In this document: one piece after another, positions 43,601 to 53,521 of the stretch
Layout: each line of letters opens with the position of its first letter
Position numbering within the stretch: the stretch's first letter is position 1
NCBI GenBank assembly: GCA_022560025.1
Contig: JAFISE010000004.1
Coordinates: 248,001-312,000, forward strand
Reading direction: 5' to 3'
From: Stagonosporopsis chrysanthemi
Taxonomy: Eukaryota > Ascomycota > Dothideomycetes > Pleosporales > Didymellaceae
DNA length: 64,000 bases
Position numbers and translations under genes: made by a program
Notes under the pieces: model-generated
The model's database searches: none
Told to the model about the DNA's origin: nothing
What the model saw: only the letters and a program-made list of their open reading frames with translations

Positions 43601-45676
43601 CTTGAAGCTTAGCGGAATGAAGAATGAGGAGGCGAAGTAAGTTGTAGGATGGGAAGTTCACTTCTAGGAATAACAGCAGATAAAGCAATTACGAGCGGCG
43701 CAGAAGCTCTGGGAAGGCTTGAGGTAAATAGCTTGGGCGGCTGATCAGCCGTCGTGAGCTATTGGAGTACCAAAGTAGCAAGCGTTGCCCAACTTGAGCA
43801 TCGCGCTGCAAGTGGCTTGCAGCTTCCGCGACCAGACCGAACCCTCCAACATCTGAAGCGACCAAGACGAGATGGTGCTGCGGAAAAATCCAACTGCATG
43901 GAAGGCCGCCACTGGCGGTTTCCACCACTGTCCGTTGGTCTCTTCCTTGTTTGTGGTCTTCTTGCTTTGCCGTTGCCGTCTCCTTTCAGAGAGAGTACGC
44001 AGTCAGCTATTGAGACATTATCTACACACAATCGGGCCATTGGCTGATATTCGGCCTTATCAGCGCAACTTATATTCACTGTACCACCAGAAGCTTTACG
44101 AGTGGTTTCTCTATATTGATGTTTGCTTTGTTCTTGTGGGGATTGAAAGAAGGATTGTGGATCGACGGAGCGGGAGCTTGCAGCACATCTGCGTGAATCC
44201 GTAGGAGTACCCACATTATTGCACAACTCTAAAGCGACGCTCGCGATGCCACGGCAACTAACGTCATCAATTTGGCCGCATTCTCTGCGGTGACCAATGG
44301 TGAGGCTGCCGGTTGATCCTAATGACCGAAGGACCGAGATAGACGCTAGAAAGCATTACCATACGCAACCATTCAACAGCTTGTGCAAGGAAAAAGCAGT
44401 CACATTATGATGGATAGAGCTCGGGAGGTCAAGAGAGAGTGGTGCTGAATATCACTAGCTCAGAGCGCAATAATGGTCCTCCTTGACAGTCAGCGAAACT
44501 CTGCTTTTGTCGCAGCGCCGAAGGCCTATTTCATCGCGCCAATCCAGGGCTCAAGTGTGCGTACATTTTGGCTCCTTTTTGGCCGCGACAGATTTTTATG
44601 CTCGTAGTTACGCGCAGCCCTCGCCCTGCGAGTGGCTATCACAGGACAAGGGCGACGGGGCACAGCTGTCAAACAACCGCCACGGCGCAATGGTGAGGGT
44701 CGACGCAAAGAGCCCTGTTTCAACAGCGACCGCGTTCTGGCTGCGATTAAGGGATGAAACACGGGCACGCTGGTCGAGAAGCCGGCGCGAACACCGGCGA
44801 GGAGACTCCGAACGCTCCACGTGTTGTTCGTGCAATCTGAGTATGGTGCCCGAGTGGACAGAGTTCAGCCTTATTGCGCATCGTGGCTCGCCTCTAACGT
44901 GACAGCGTGTTTAATTAGCCACACCTCTGACGCTGTGTGGCCAGCGCATGTGGTTTCAGTGGGCCAGAATGGTTTGAGACGCAATGTTTCCGCCACGCCT
45001 GTGCTGCACCGAAGACGCAAGAAGGCGGCTAGAAGCCGCGCATGGGGATGATGCTGGAGGGGGTGGAAGGCCTGGCCGAAAGTTCCGCGAGCCAATGGTG
45101 AAAGTGAAGCAAGTGGGTTTGCCCATGCCGACCCTGAGCCCTTCAAGGTCCTTGCTCGTGATCTCGCGACAGCTTATGTTATCAACCTTGACTGTCAGTG
45201 CTGTAGACGTCAGACTTGAGACACCGATTGATGAGGCGGAAGCACGATTGGGAGGCGTGTCACAATTAGTGGGCCATAGACCTTTGTCTCGTTCCATCCC
45301 CTTTCAGGTACCGTCCTGGAGCTTCCTGGAGAGGCAATTCAAGCTTCACTCGCTGAGCTGTGCTCGGCGGTACGTACCTGGCAGGGCCACGTACTGTTGG
45401 TTGCCCTCTGTGTCTGTCACTTGTTGCTCCGTGCTTGAGTAATGATGAAGGCTTATAATAGTCATGATACTAGGAGGGCTGTTCTTAGTAGCTCTCAAAT
45501 ACAAAAGCATCTCTGCAACCCGCTTGTAACAGAGTACCGATACTTCCAACGCACTGTGAATCCTAAGTCTGCCGTTCTATTCAGTCTCAGACATCAAACA
45601 CCGCTGCACAGTTACACCCTTATAAACACCCTTTCAGATCGCATTTCTCCAAAATCCCGAGATCGATCCCAGAATA
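43601..45676. other. Gene-poor region
   Basis: There are 2.1 kb upstream of the CFEM gene without any gene I can support. Frames reach 155 codons but overlap on both strands and show no domain, signal peptide or splice-linked partner. There is no tRNA-like A/B box pair and no transposon end. Confidence 0.45.
45621..45626 (+). promoter_or_regulatory. TATA box of small RDGG gene A
   Basis: TATAAA lies 50 bp before the ATG at 45677. The position suggests a short leader. Confidence 0.5.
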
Positions 45677-45827
45677 ATGGCACCTATCATGAAGACAGCA
45701 CCCAAACTTGTTGGTGACGGAGAAGTTCGCGACGGTGGTAGTGAGTCGCCCTCGAACAACGTTGGCTGGACTGTCATTGCTAACATGCTCGATAGGGAAG
45801 CCATCCAGTATCAACCAGGGATTTTAA
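45677..45827 (+). CDS. Tiny RDGG-motif peptide gene A (31 aa if spliced), unknown
   Basis: Preferred model: exons 45677-45740 and 45796-45827. The donor is a perfect GTGAGT, the 55-nt intron has GCTAAC as a branch site, and the acceptor is GATAG. The product begins MAPIMKTAPKLVGDGEVRDG and ends ten residues later at NQGF. If unspliced, the frame runs on to 46213 (178 aa) through sequence with no recognisable features. The PIMK...GEVRDGG segment resembles PMMK...PESRDGG at the end of gene B, 1.2 kb downstream, so the two are probably paralogues. There is no signal peptide and no known family. It is supported by TATA box, splice sites and internal similarity only. Confidence 0.4.
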
Positions 45828-46213
45828 ACAACTGCGCCTTCCCTGGACCTTCCAAAAACGACACGATTCGCGGAACCAAACCCATTCGACGCTGTGCGTC
45901 ATATGTTGTACACGGATTTCAGCATCGACCTTCTCTGGCAACATGGTCATCTCCAACATCGCGGGTTCTCACGCAGCACGATCGACTTGTCTCAAGTTTC
46001 GGGTTTCGAGACGACGAGCCCCTTGAGTACGCTAGCGGGTATGCGATTGGTACTGAACGCTATGAGGCGCAGCAAGAACATCGCAACTTCAACAACCTCG
46101 ATTGTACTCACCGACGCCGGGCTGTGTCTCCGGTGAACGAGCTTGCAGGCAGCAAAGAGTCATCTCTCAGCATTCGAAGGACTTCCGGGGAGTACTTATC
46201 AAAATGGCAGTGA

Positions 46214-46895
46214 CTCTGAGGCATGTTGTGTGCCTTGAAGTCTGCCCGTTTCGCCGCAGCAACAGCCCCCAAAGCGGCTGTGCGCCCGAGCACGCTTTGA
46301 CGGAATTGTTCAGCCTAGCAGGCAGCGAACTGGGGGTTCTTCGACTAGACACCGCCTGCCGCCCTTCTGCCTGAAAGGTAGCCTCAAGACCATGGCATGT
46401 CTCGTAATTCGGCATCGGCAATGTGGCTATGACCCGCTAGAAGGCCCTCTCGCGGTGGACAGAAGGAGTCACCAGCGCGTTCTCCAGGACAGCGAAATGC
46501 GCGCTAAAGGTGATGGCAGCCTATCAATCGCCTTATTCATCAGGCTTCAGCCAATGATGGTCATCAATTGGCCAGGAGTGGCGCAGCATCGTCCTTTCAT
46601 ACTCACCATTCAGTGCATCGGGGAATTGCATTGAGCTCTGCGTCATGATCCGGACAAGCAGGCAGTCGTTTGCCTGTTCCTGAGAGACTGAATGAGGCAG
46701 GACAGATGGTGGCGCCTCTAGCAGGCCTCTGAGCACAACGGGCTTATATACCTAAGGTATCCAACTCGTTGCAAACCATCACACAATACAACGAGCCTTA
46801 CAGTCTGCCTACCTTCATAGGATACCACAGCCCGCAGCCTTTACAACGCCTTCGACAACCAAGCCACATATCGAACACATAAAACATCCATCATC
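46214..46895. other. Intergenic, including upstream region of RDGG gene B
   Basis: This 0.68 kb contains no supported gene. The last 150 bp look like a promoter and leader: a TATA element at 46745, then CA-rich leader sequence without upstream ATGs. Confidence 0.4.
46745..46750 (+). promoter_or_regulatory. TATA box of small RDGG gene B
   Basis: TATATA within CTTATATACC lies about 146 bp before the ATG at 46896. The leader between contains no ATG. Confidence 0.45.
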
Positions 46896-47045
46896 ATGCG
46901 AGTCCCCAGCTTCAGCAACGACGTCCTCAACCTCTTCGGTGGTTCTGAGTCCCGCGACGGTGGTTCACCAAACCGATCCGCCAAGTTCAACTTGCCCATG
47001 ATGAAAGCCATGCGTGGTGGCCCCGAGTCCCGCGATGGTGGCTAA
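46896..47045 (+). CDS. Tiny protein with two ESRDGG repeats (49 aa), unknown
   Basis: A single exon of 49 codons, below usual ORF cut-offs. The product reads MRVPSFSNDVLNLF, then GGSESRDGG, a basic link SPNRSAKFN, LPMMKAMR, and GGPESRDGG at the very C-terminus. Both repeats are of the form GG(S/P)ESRDGG. The DNA copies differ at synonymous sites (GGTGGTTCTGAGTCC against GGTGGCCCCGAGTCC; GACGGTGGT against GATGGTGGC), as expected under protein-level constraint. There is no signal peptide or membrane segment. ATG context is ATCATCATGCG with a clean CA-rich leader and TATA box. Gene A shares the PxMK...RDGG end. I know no named family; a stress- or development-linked small protein is a guess. Confidence 0.55.
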   Translation: MRVPSFSNDVLNLFGGSESRDGGSPNRSAKFNLPMMKAMRGGPESRDGG

Positions 47046-48416
47046 GAAGCTCCCGTCAGCTCAAGTATGTTGATCATCTGAGTCTGCCATCAACTTGATC
47101 TGACCATTACAAGTCATTCGTCGATATGAACCATATTGGCTGTGTCGAATCCAACGTCTCCTCTGCGAAAGAGACATTGAGATAATCGGCAGAAGCGGTC
47201 ACAACATGAACGCTTAACACTCAACACTCGCTTCGGCATGCTACACACCTCGACCTCGCCAACACCTACTTCACTATCTGGATTTCAGCGCATATCATGT
47301 ATATTGCAGCGTTCTGCGGTTTTCTCGGCATTTTTGGGCGTTTTTGGATTGATTTTAGGTGTACAACATTGGAATGGCTGTATGATACCACGCGTTTTCA
47401 ACGCATGTTTTTGGGTTAGACGGCGTTGTTACAAGATTGAGGGCAGCCTCAGATTTTTAGATTTTCAACCAGCATAGTAGATTGCAGTTAGACGAGTGGG
47501 GATCCCATACCACGGTATGACAGTCATTCATAGACAGCAAGGGACAGTTGCGCTACGATAAGCATAGTAATTTAGCAAGGCAGCAATGAACACCCTTAGT
47601 TACCAGCCAGCAGTACTTGCCTATCATGAAAAATTGATCTGATCTGTATCGTACGGCCGATCCAAGCAGACATGAGTATCCAAGCCTCTAGCATGCACTA
47701 TTCAGTGGTACAATACTCGAAGAAGTGGAGATCTGATCCGTGATCTGGTGTTCATGTACCCCACCCCACGCCTTGGCAACCATCAATAATACCATTACAT
47801 GCGTGTTTGCTTCTTGCTTTCAGATCATTCGCAAGGTTCTTGCAACTCAACTCCTTCGCAACGATGCTCTCCATCGAAAAGCTGTCAATCCGCAAACGGT
47901 CCATCTAACGTGGCAGATGTTCAAAAGACCCTTAGATAAGGCAACAGTGCCTCGAGACAGAGATCTTAATGACGTATTCTGGCGATCGTGCACGTTCTCT
48001 CGCACCCCGCCGAAGGGCACGCAAATGACTAATTTCAACCCGAAAACAGTGTTAGGCACGCGCAGCACAGCGACTTCTCACCGGTCACAAGGCGACGGAT
48101 CGCGTAAAAGGCAGACGGCGCCGGGCGCGCCCAGACACGAACAGACGGGTCATGCTGAAGATCAAGAAAGGTTGATAAGGCCATGGTGTTGGTTCGCATC
48201 GGCCGCAGTGCTGAGCCGCTTGCTTTGGTCGCGGGTACTGTGAAAGCCAAGAGCGATTCAAGAGCCTTTTAAGGGTCAACAAGCGATCGCGTCATCTGTT
48301 GGACACTGTCTTTGTCGTTCTCTCGCCTCGCGGTCGATCACTCCTACGCAACCGTGAAGATCTATATACTACACAGTATCCGCGCCCTCAAGAACCCACA
48401 CCGCACTTACATCAAA
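47046..48416. other. Gene-poor region
   Basis: There are 1.37 kb without a supported gene; its right end is the DUF3602 gene promoter. CATACCACGGTATG at about 47509-47522 is a small inverted repeat. Frames up to 167 codons are not convincing. Confidence 0.45.
48363..48368 (+). promoter_or_regulatory. TATA box of the DUF3602 gene
   Basis: TATATA lies 48 bp before the ATG at 48417, at the same spacing as for RDGG gene A. Confidence 0.5.
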
Positions 48417-48938
48417 ATGACTACACGACCAGCTCAGGACCGCATTGCCTCCCACGGCCGCGGCGGCGCAGGTGAGTCTCAGGTCTACGGAAGACTCTTT
48501 TGCGCATTCCCAGCGCCTTCACTGCACACGGATCAGTCGCAGGACTGCTCCGCATTGGCGCAGACAACACTAGAGTTGATATTGTAGAAGTTACCACTGA
48601 CACGGTGAGAAGGTAACATTGCGCCCGATGTGAACACTGCGTACACCAAGCCCGAAGATCTCGTCACTCCCACCATCAAGTCGAACACATACACCACCGG
48701 TCGCGGTGGACAGGGCAACATGGCAAAGAATGACAACCCCGAGCACGCTCGTCTCGCGCAAGACGTCAACGGCCCCACGAAGATCTCAGAGCCCAAGGGT
48801 GCTGTACATTACGGGCGCGGCGGTGCTGCGAACATTATCACCGACGAGGAGCGCAAGAGTGGCGACGCCAAGCGTGCTGAGTCTGGTGCCTCCACTGAGC
48901 AGGGTCTCTTGTCCAAGGTCAAGGGCTTGTTCAAGTGA
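48417..48938 (+). CDS. DUF3602-family small Gly-rich protein
   Basis: Exons 48417-48471 and 48613-48938; 126 aa. The 141-nt intron interrupts the first glycine motif and splicing restores SHGRGGAGNIAPDVNTAY. Two further copies are TTGRGGQGNM and YGRGGAANI, the hallmark repeats of DUF3602 (fission yeast Par32-like) proteins. The rest is polar (EERKSGDAKRAESGAST) and ends LLSKVKGLFK, a short amphipathic basic helix that may bind membrane. In yeasts, Par32-type proteins are phosphorylated downstream of TORC1 and affect ammonium transport; whether that holds here is unknown. The TATA box close to the start suggests inducible expression. Confidence 0.85.
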
Positions 48939-50064
48939 GTCAGTAGGGATGGGTTGGTTGCGAGAGCTAGGAACTGGTCAGCCCAAGCGATCTGTCCTCC
49001 TGGTTTTCTAAGTGCAGGTGGAAGCTGAATGATGAGATATGGAAGCAGGGTGTCTTTTGTTTGTTATGATACCCTGGAGTTGGATTGCGTTTCTTGATAC
49101 CACTCTCGGTGCATCACGTCAGGGATTGGAAGTGCTACACGATATACCTAATACTACTACACTCCTCTGCCAACAATTTGTCCTCGACCTTTGACTGTCA
49201 CAACCGCTGCAATTATGACAAACCACAGCCTTGTCCTTATTTGCAAGCTACCTTCGACATGCTTTCTTTTGCCGCAAGTAGGATCCAAGGTCCCCTACAG
49301 GTTGGTGTGCACAATGCGGGGTCGTCACAGTGGGGCAAAGCATGGGAGCGAAACAGCCATCACTGGTCCTCAATCCACTATTCATGATGCCGAGATCTTT
49401 GCAGGCATGATACCATATCCTGCTTCTATGCAGGCGAAAAAACCTTATCAAAGCGTGCGGCGTGCTGCTCCGTCCCAGTGCTATGGTCACCGTGGTCATC
49501 TCCGTCTGCCCATCGCTGCTTTTGCTCACCATATACAGCCCTCTGCATATGCCTCGTGAAGGACAACATGATGGTTCGTCATTACGTGCTTAAGTTGCCG
49601 GACCACCTGTGCCAGCAATGTCCGCTTCCAGAATGGTGTAAAGATCGCTGGCGACACGTAGGATTTCCACCGGGTTACCACACTCGTAGCCGACGTTGTC
49701 TATATCTTGACAACCAAATGGCTATGGGCTTGTTCTGCTTGAATTCTGGCGCATTAGGTTGTACTTCTAAGTCGAAACACTCCCACAAGACTGCCTCTTC
49801 TTTCAGGTCGTCGCAATTCAATTACCACTCTTTGCATCTACTTTTGGCTTAAACAGCTAAAACGAAGATACCCCTCAAACATCGTTGAATCAGGCTCACA
49901 GAGGCGAAATTCAGCGCAAGAGACAGATTCGGTCCCAGTATAAGAACAGGTTAGCCAACACCACAGAGTGCCTATCGATTGACTACTTCGACCATATCCC
50001 TGTACCAGTCTATCTTGTTGAGATCAACCTGTTGACACGACTGTCGTATCCGTTCCAGCCCATT
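48939..50064. other. Intergenic
   Basis: There are 1.1 kb between two plus-strand genes. Frames of 100-124 codons exist but have no family features. The last 150 bp is the likely oxygenase promoter and leader. Confidence 0.45.
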
Positions 50065-51257
50065 ATGTCTACGACGGTAACAACAACAGAAGAGACTTGG
50101 GTACACTATCATGATGGAGGAATTCCAGGACGTCGACGAGTCCTAACTGGCACTGCAGCCAAGTCGACCTTCAGCGAGCTTCCCAAGATCGACTTTCAAC
50201 GCATATATTCCAATGATCTCGCAGACCGTCAACAACTCGCACGGGAAGTGGGAGCTGCATGCAGAGACATTGGGTTCTTCTACGCAGTAGATCATGGTGT
50301 CGACGAGAGCCTGCTGAATGACACGTTTGAGGCAACGAAGAAGTTCTTCGATCTACCCACTGAAGTCAAGATGGAAGTGCACAACCAGAAGACACCTAAA
50401 TTCAGAGGGTAGGCTGTGACTAATCTCAGCGCTTCTATTGTCGCTAACGCGTATTCCAGATACGAAGCCTTCCTCGAAGGGAAACTCGATCCTAGCACAA
50501 GAGGAGGTACGCCCCTCACAATCGCTCAAGTCCAGAAAGCCACAGTCTCACACCCCCAGATCTCAAAGAAGGCTTCCTCATGGGCGAAGATGCCACAGAC
50601 TCCGAACAAAACCGCCCCATCACACCCTCCACCGCAGAACCACGGAACCAATGGCCCACCCACCCTTCCGCCCTCTTCTGGCGCCCGGCAATCTACCGCT
50701 ACTACAATGCCATGTACACCTTCAGCAAACGCCTCCTCCGCATCTTCGCCCTCGCCCTCGATCTCCCCGAAAACGCTTTCGACGCCATCACCACATGCCC
50801 CATGACCAACATTCGAGCGGTACACTATCCACCGCAAGAATCCGAGGCCGATGTTGGGATCGGTGCGCATACAGATTTCTGCTGGTTTACTCTCGTGTGC
50901 CAGTCGCACACCGCACAGCCGGCGCTCGAGGTGCTAAATGCGAATGGCGTCTGGGTGCCTGTGCATCCTGAGCCGCATACGTTTGTGGTCAACATTGCGG
51001 ATTTCTTGAAGTTGGTGACGGGAGGAACGTGGCAGAGTACTGTGCACAGGGTGAGGAATATGGGCGGCGAGGAGAGGTATAGCTTGCCATTCTTCTTTAG
51101 CCCAAATGAGGATGCGAAGGTTAGTGTTTTAGAGCAGTTTAGAAAGGAGGGGGAGGTTTATGATGAGTTTGGGGTGGGAGATTACTTTCAGAAGAGATTA
51201 GACATTGATCGGACAACGCATCTGGGTGGTGAAGAAGGTGAGAAGAAGGGAGAATAA
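50065..51257 (+). CDS. 2-oxoglutarate/Fe(II)-dependent dioxygenase (isopenicillin N synthase-like fold)
   Basis: Exons 50065-50408, 50460-50506 and 50560-51257; 362 aa. Introns are 51 and 53 nt. They join KTPKFRG to YEAFLEGKLDPSTRG and then to DLKEGFLMGED. The N-terminal DIOX_N region has LPKIDFQRI and VGAACRDIGFFYAVDHGV. The iron triad is HTD in GAHTDFCWFTL (about 232) and the histidine in TVHRVRN (about 291). The 2OG-binding arginine is in RYSLPFFFSP (about 301). All catalytic residues are present. Fungal members act in thymine, flavonoid-like or secondary metabolism; the substrate cannot be inferred. No biosynthetic cluster partners are adjacent. Confidence 0.93.
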
Positions 51258-51563
51258 GGCGGATGGTGCTGACTTGATCGACTCTACACAACCTGCCACC
51301 ATTGGCTACGGCGTGGTTTGTAGGTGGCGCAGACGCCTTCCTTCAGAATGTGAGCAGTCAAATTGAGCGTGAGTGGGTGAGACAGCTCTAGCAATGGGAT
51401 CTGAGGACAGCCTCAAGCCTTGTAGCTCCAAATCTACACTCATGTTCATCCGTGGAAGTCAATCGATCTGTGCATTGATTGTATCATGCTGTTCATATGC
51501 ATCCTTTACGGATGTCTTCGTGTCGTTGGTGTCGTCTAAGCCTCTCTCTTTCAGGTACTTCAT
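51258..51563. other. Intergenic between convergent genes
   Basis: The 306 bp between the 3' ends of the oxygenase and PRE7 should hold both 3' UTRs. Nothing else is seen. Confidence 0.4.
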
Positions 51564-52408
51564 CTAATCCTTCTTCAACGGCGTGAACGTCTCGTGAATA
51601 CCATCACTAGTGATGATCATCATCTGCAGCCCATCACCGACCTCGATGTGCCTCTCCACAGCACTTGTGAACGCATCTCGTACCAAGTCCTCGACGTGAT
51701 TCTGAGGCAGTGGCTGTGCCACGACAGTCTTCAGGTTGTGTCCTGTCCCGCTGCCCGGCTCGTACTGGTTCTTGAAGTTGACCTGGTTGTCCAAGAAGGG
51801 CATAATGAGCGACGCCGCCGCGCCCGCTGCTCTGCACTGCTCCCTCTCGTAACTGCCGACCGGGTCGTATGAGTACAACGCACCCTTGCCATCCTCGTCC
51901 AAGCCACCAATGATGGCGTGTACGTAGTAAGGGAAGAATCGCTTGTTGTAGAGGATGTGGCTGAGACGCTGTGCGCACGCGGAGACAGTCATAGGCTTGC
52001 CGTGCTTGTACTTGTACATCTTCACAATGGTGTCGAGATGCTCCTTCAGCGCGTGGCCGTCCGCGGCGAAACCGACTACTGAGAGCACTATCCGCGCGCC
52101 CTTATTGTCAGGTCCCTCACCGCCGATCTTGAAAAGCTTAGGCTCGTATCGTGTGTTGATGTTGTAACCGGATGTGGACCGAGTGTCGCCAGCAAGAATG
52201 GCGAAGTCAGCGCCAGAGATGCCCAATGTTGAGCCGCCATTGTCAGTGTATCTACAACCGTTAGTGATTTGATCATAACCTGCATTCCCGAGCTGACTAA
52301 CGGGTAGAAGCCGTGCTGTCTCTCGCCTGAGGGAACCGCTGTGGGGGTGCTCTTGAACGAGTAGCCTGGGCCACCCTGCGGAGGCGCTCCAGAGAAGATA
52401 GCGGCCAT
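51564..52408 (-). CDS. PRE7: 20S proteasome subunit beta type-6 (Pre7/PSMB1)
   Basis: Exons 52302-52408 and 51564-52251; 264 aa. The 50-nt intron joins ERQHGFYP to YTDNGGSTLGISGADFAILA. The proteasome beta fold is clear: GDTRSTSGYNINTR, KIGGEGPDNKGARIVLSVVGF, NKRFFPYYVHAIIGGLDEDG, YSYDPVGSYEREQCRAAGAA. The residue at the usual catalytic Thr1 site is not followed by the active-subunit pattern, consistent with the inactive beta6 class. It forms part of the two inner heptameric rings of the core particle. It is divergent from PRE1, a neighbouring subunit gene. Confidence 0.95.
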
Positions 52409-52785
52409 CGTGTAGGTATCAAATACGTTGGAACAGAGAGGATCGGGTACAGAACGCTACTGTGAGGTGGGTGCAGGGTGAGGCGGCGGTTGGCTGTTTG
52501 TTGGTGGTGATGCTGGAGCTCAAGTTGAGGCGGGCTCGATTGCCTACGCTGTCCGCCAAGGCCGGAGCTGGGGAAGCTACGACCACCGCCGCCGCCGCGT
52601 CGTGGAGCTGCCTGAACGGCGACGGCGACCATCAAACAATCCCTCACTTTCACAACGCTTCTTACAATCGCAGCTTGCACATAGAGTTTAGCTCAGTTGG
52701 GGACTCTGCATCGCTCTGAGCCTTACCCACTTCTACGTTTGACCACCCGAAGACCTCGTCCCTCATCACACCGCAGCAAGTCAAC
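52409..52785. promoter_or_regulatory. Shared divergent promoter of two proteasome genes
   Basis: The 377 bp between the PRE7 and PRE1 start codons serve both genes. I looked for the yeast Rpn4 site (GGTGGCAAA) on both strands and did not see it. The region has GGTGGGTGCAGGGTGAGG, CCACCGCCGCCGCCG and CT-rich parts near the PRE1 side. Co-regulation is inferred from layout. Confidence 0.55.
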
Positions 52786-53521
52786 ATGTAAGAGGAGTGT
52801 ACTGGCAGTCACATCGAAATACTGATGAGTGTGCAGGGAGGTTCTACTTGGTATCACGGGGAAGGACTTCACCCTCATCGCCGCCTCCAAAGCCGCCATG
52901 CGAGGCGCCACCGTCCTCAAGGCCACCGATGACAAGACCCGAGAACTGAACCCGCACACGCTGATGGCGTTCTCTGGAGAGGCTGGTGATACAGTGCAGT
53001 TTGCCGAATACATCCAAGCAAATGTCCAGCTGTACTCGATGCGCAACAACATGGAGCTGTCACCTGCTGCCACGGCCAACTTCGTCCGTGGGGAGCTTGC
53101 GCGCGCTTTGCGATCACGGAAACCCTACACGGTAAACTTGCTGCTGGGAGGATATGACAGCATTGCCGACAAGCCCACACTATACTGGATCGACTACCTA
53201 GCCAGTCTGGCACCTGTCCCATACGCGGCACATGGATATGCTCAGTATGTTCTTACTCGACCCTTTGTCATGGCAAACAAATACACATGTGGCTTCGAAG
53301 CAAGCTAACACATATCCAGGTACTACTGCCTCTCGTTACTTGACAAGCACCACAACCCCGACATCGACTATGAGCAGGGCCTGAAGATCATGAGGATGTG
53401 TACGGAGGAGCTGAAGCGCCGCCTGCCGATCGACTTCAAGGGTGTTTTCGTCAAGGTGATCACTAAGGATGGTATCAAGGACGTTGAGTACGAAGACGAT
53501 ATCAAGGTTGCGATACCTTAA
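52786..53521 (+). CDS. PRE1: 20S proteasome subunit beta type-4 (Pre1/PSMB2)
   Basis: Exons: 52786-52787 (AT), 52837-53244 and 53320-53521; 203 aa. The initiator codon is split: AT, a 49-nt intron with donor GTAAGAG and acceptor GTGCAG, then G followed by GAGGTT. The product starts MEVLLGITGKDFTLIAASKA, the known start of this subunit. Read unspliced, that frame meets TGA TGA just upstream and has no ATG. The second intron (75 nt, donor GTATGT) joins HGYAQ to YYCLSLLDKHHNPD. RGATVLKATDDKTRELN, LLLGGYDSIADKPTLYWIDY and IDFKGVFVKVITKDGI fit beta4, an inactive structural subunit. It is paired head to head with PRE7. Confidence 0.95.

Noticed and set aside
44984..45442. 152-codon plus-strand frame in the gene-poor island
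   Set aside because: An opposite-strand frame overlaps it. There is no domain, signal or splice partner, and composition looks random.
49478..49852. 124-codon plus-strand frame with several cysteines
   Set aside because: It has no signal peptide, no regular cysteine spacing and no homology I recognise.
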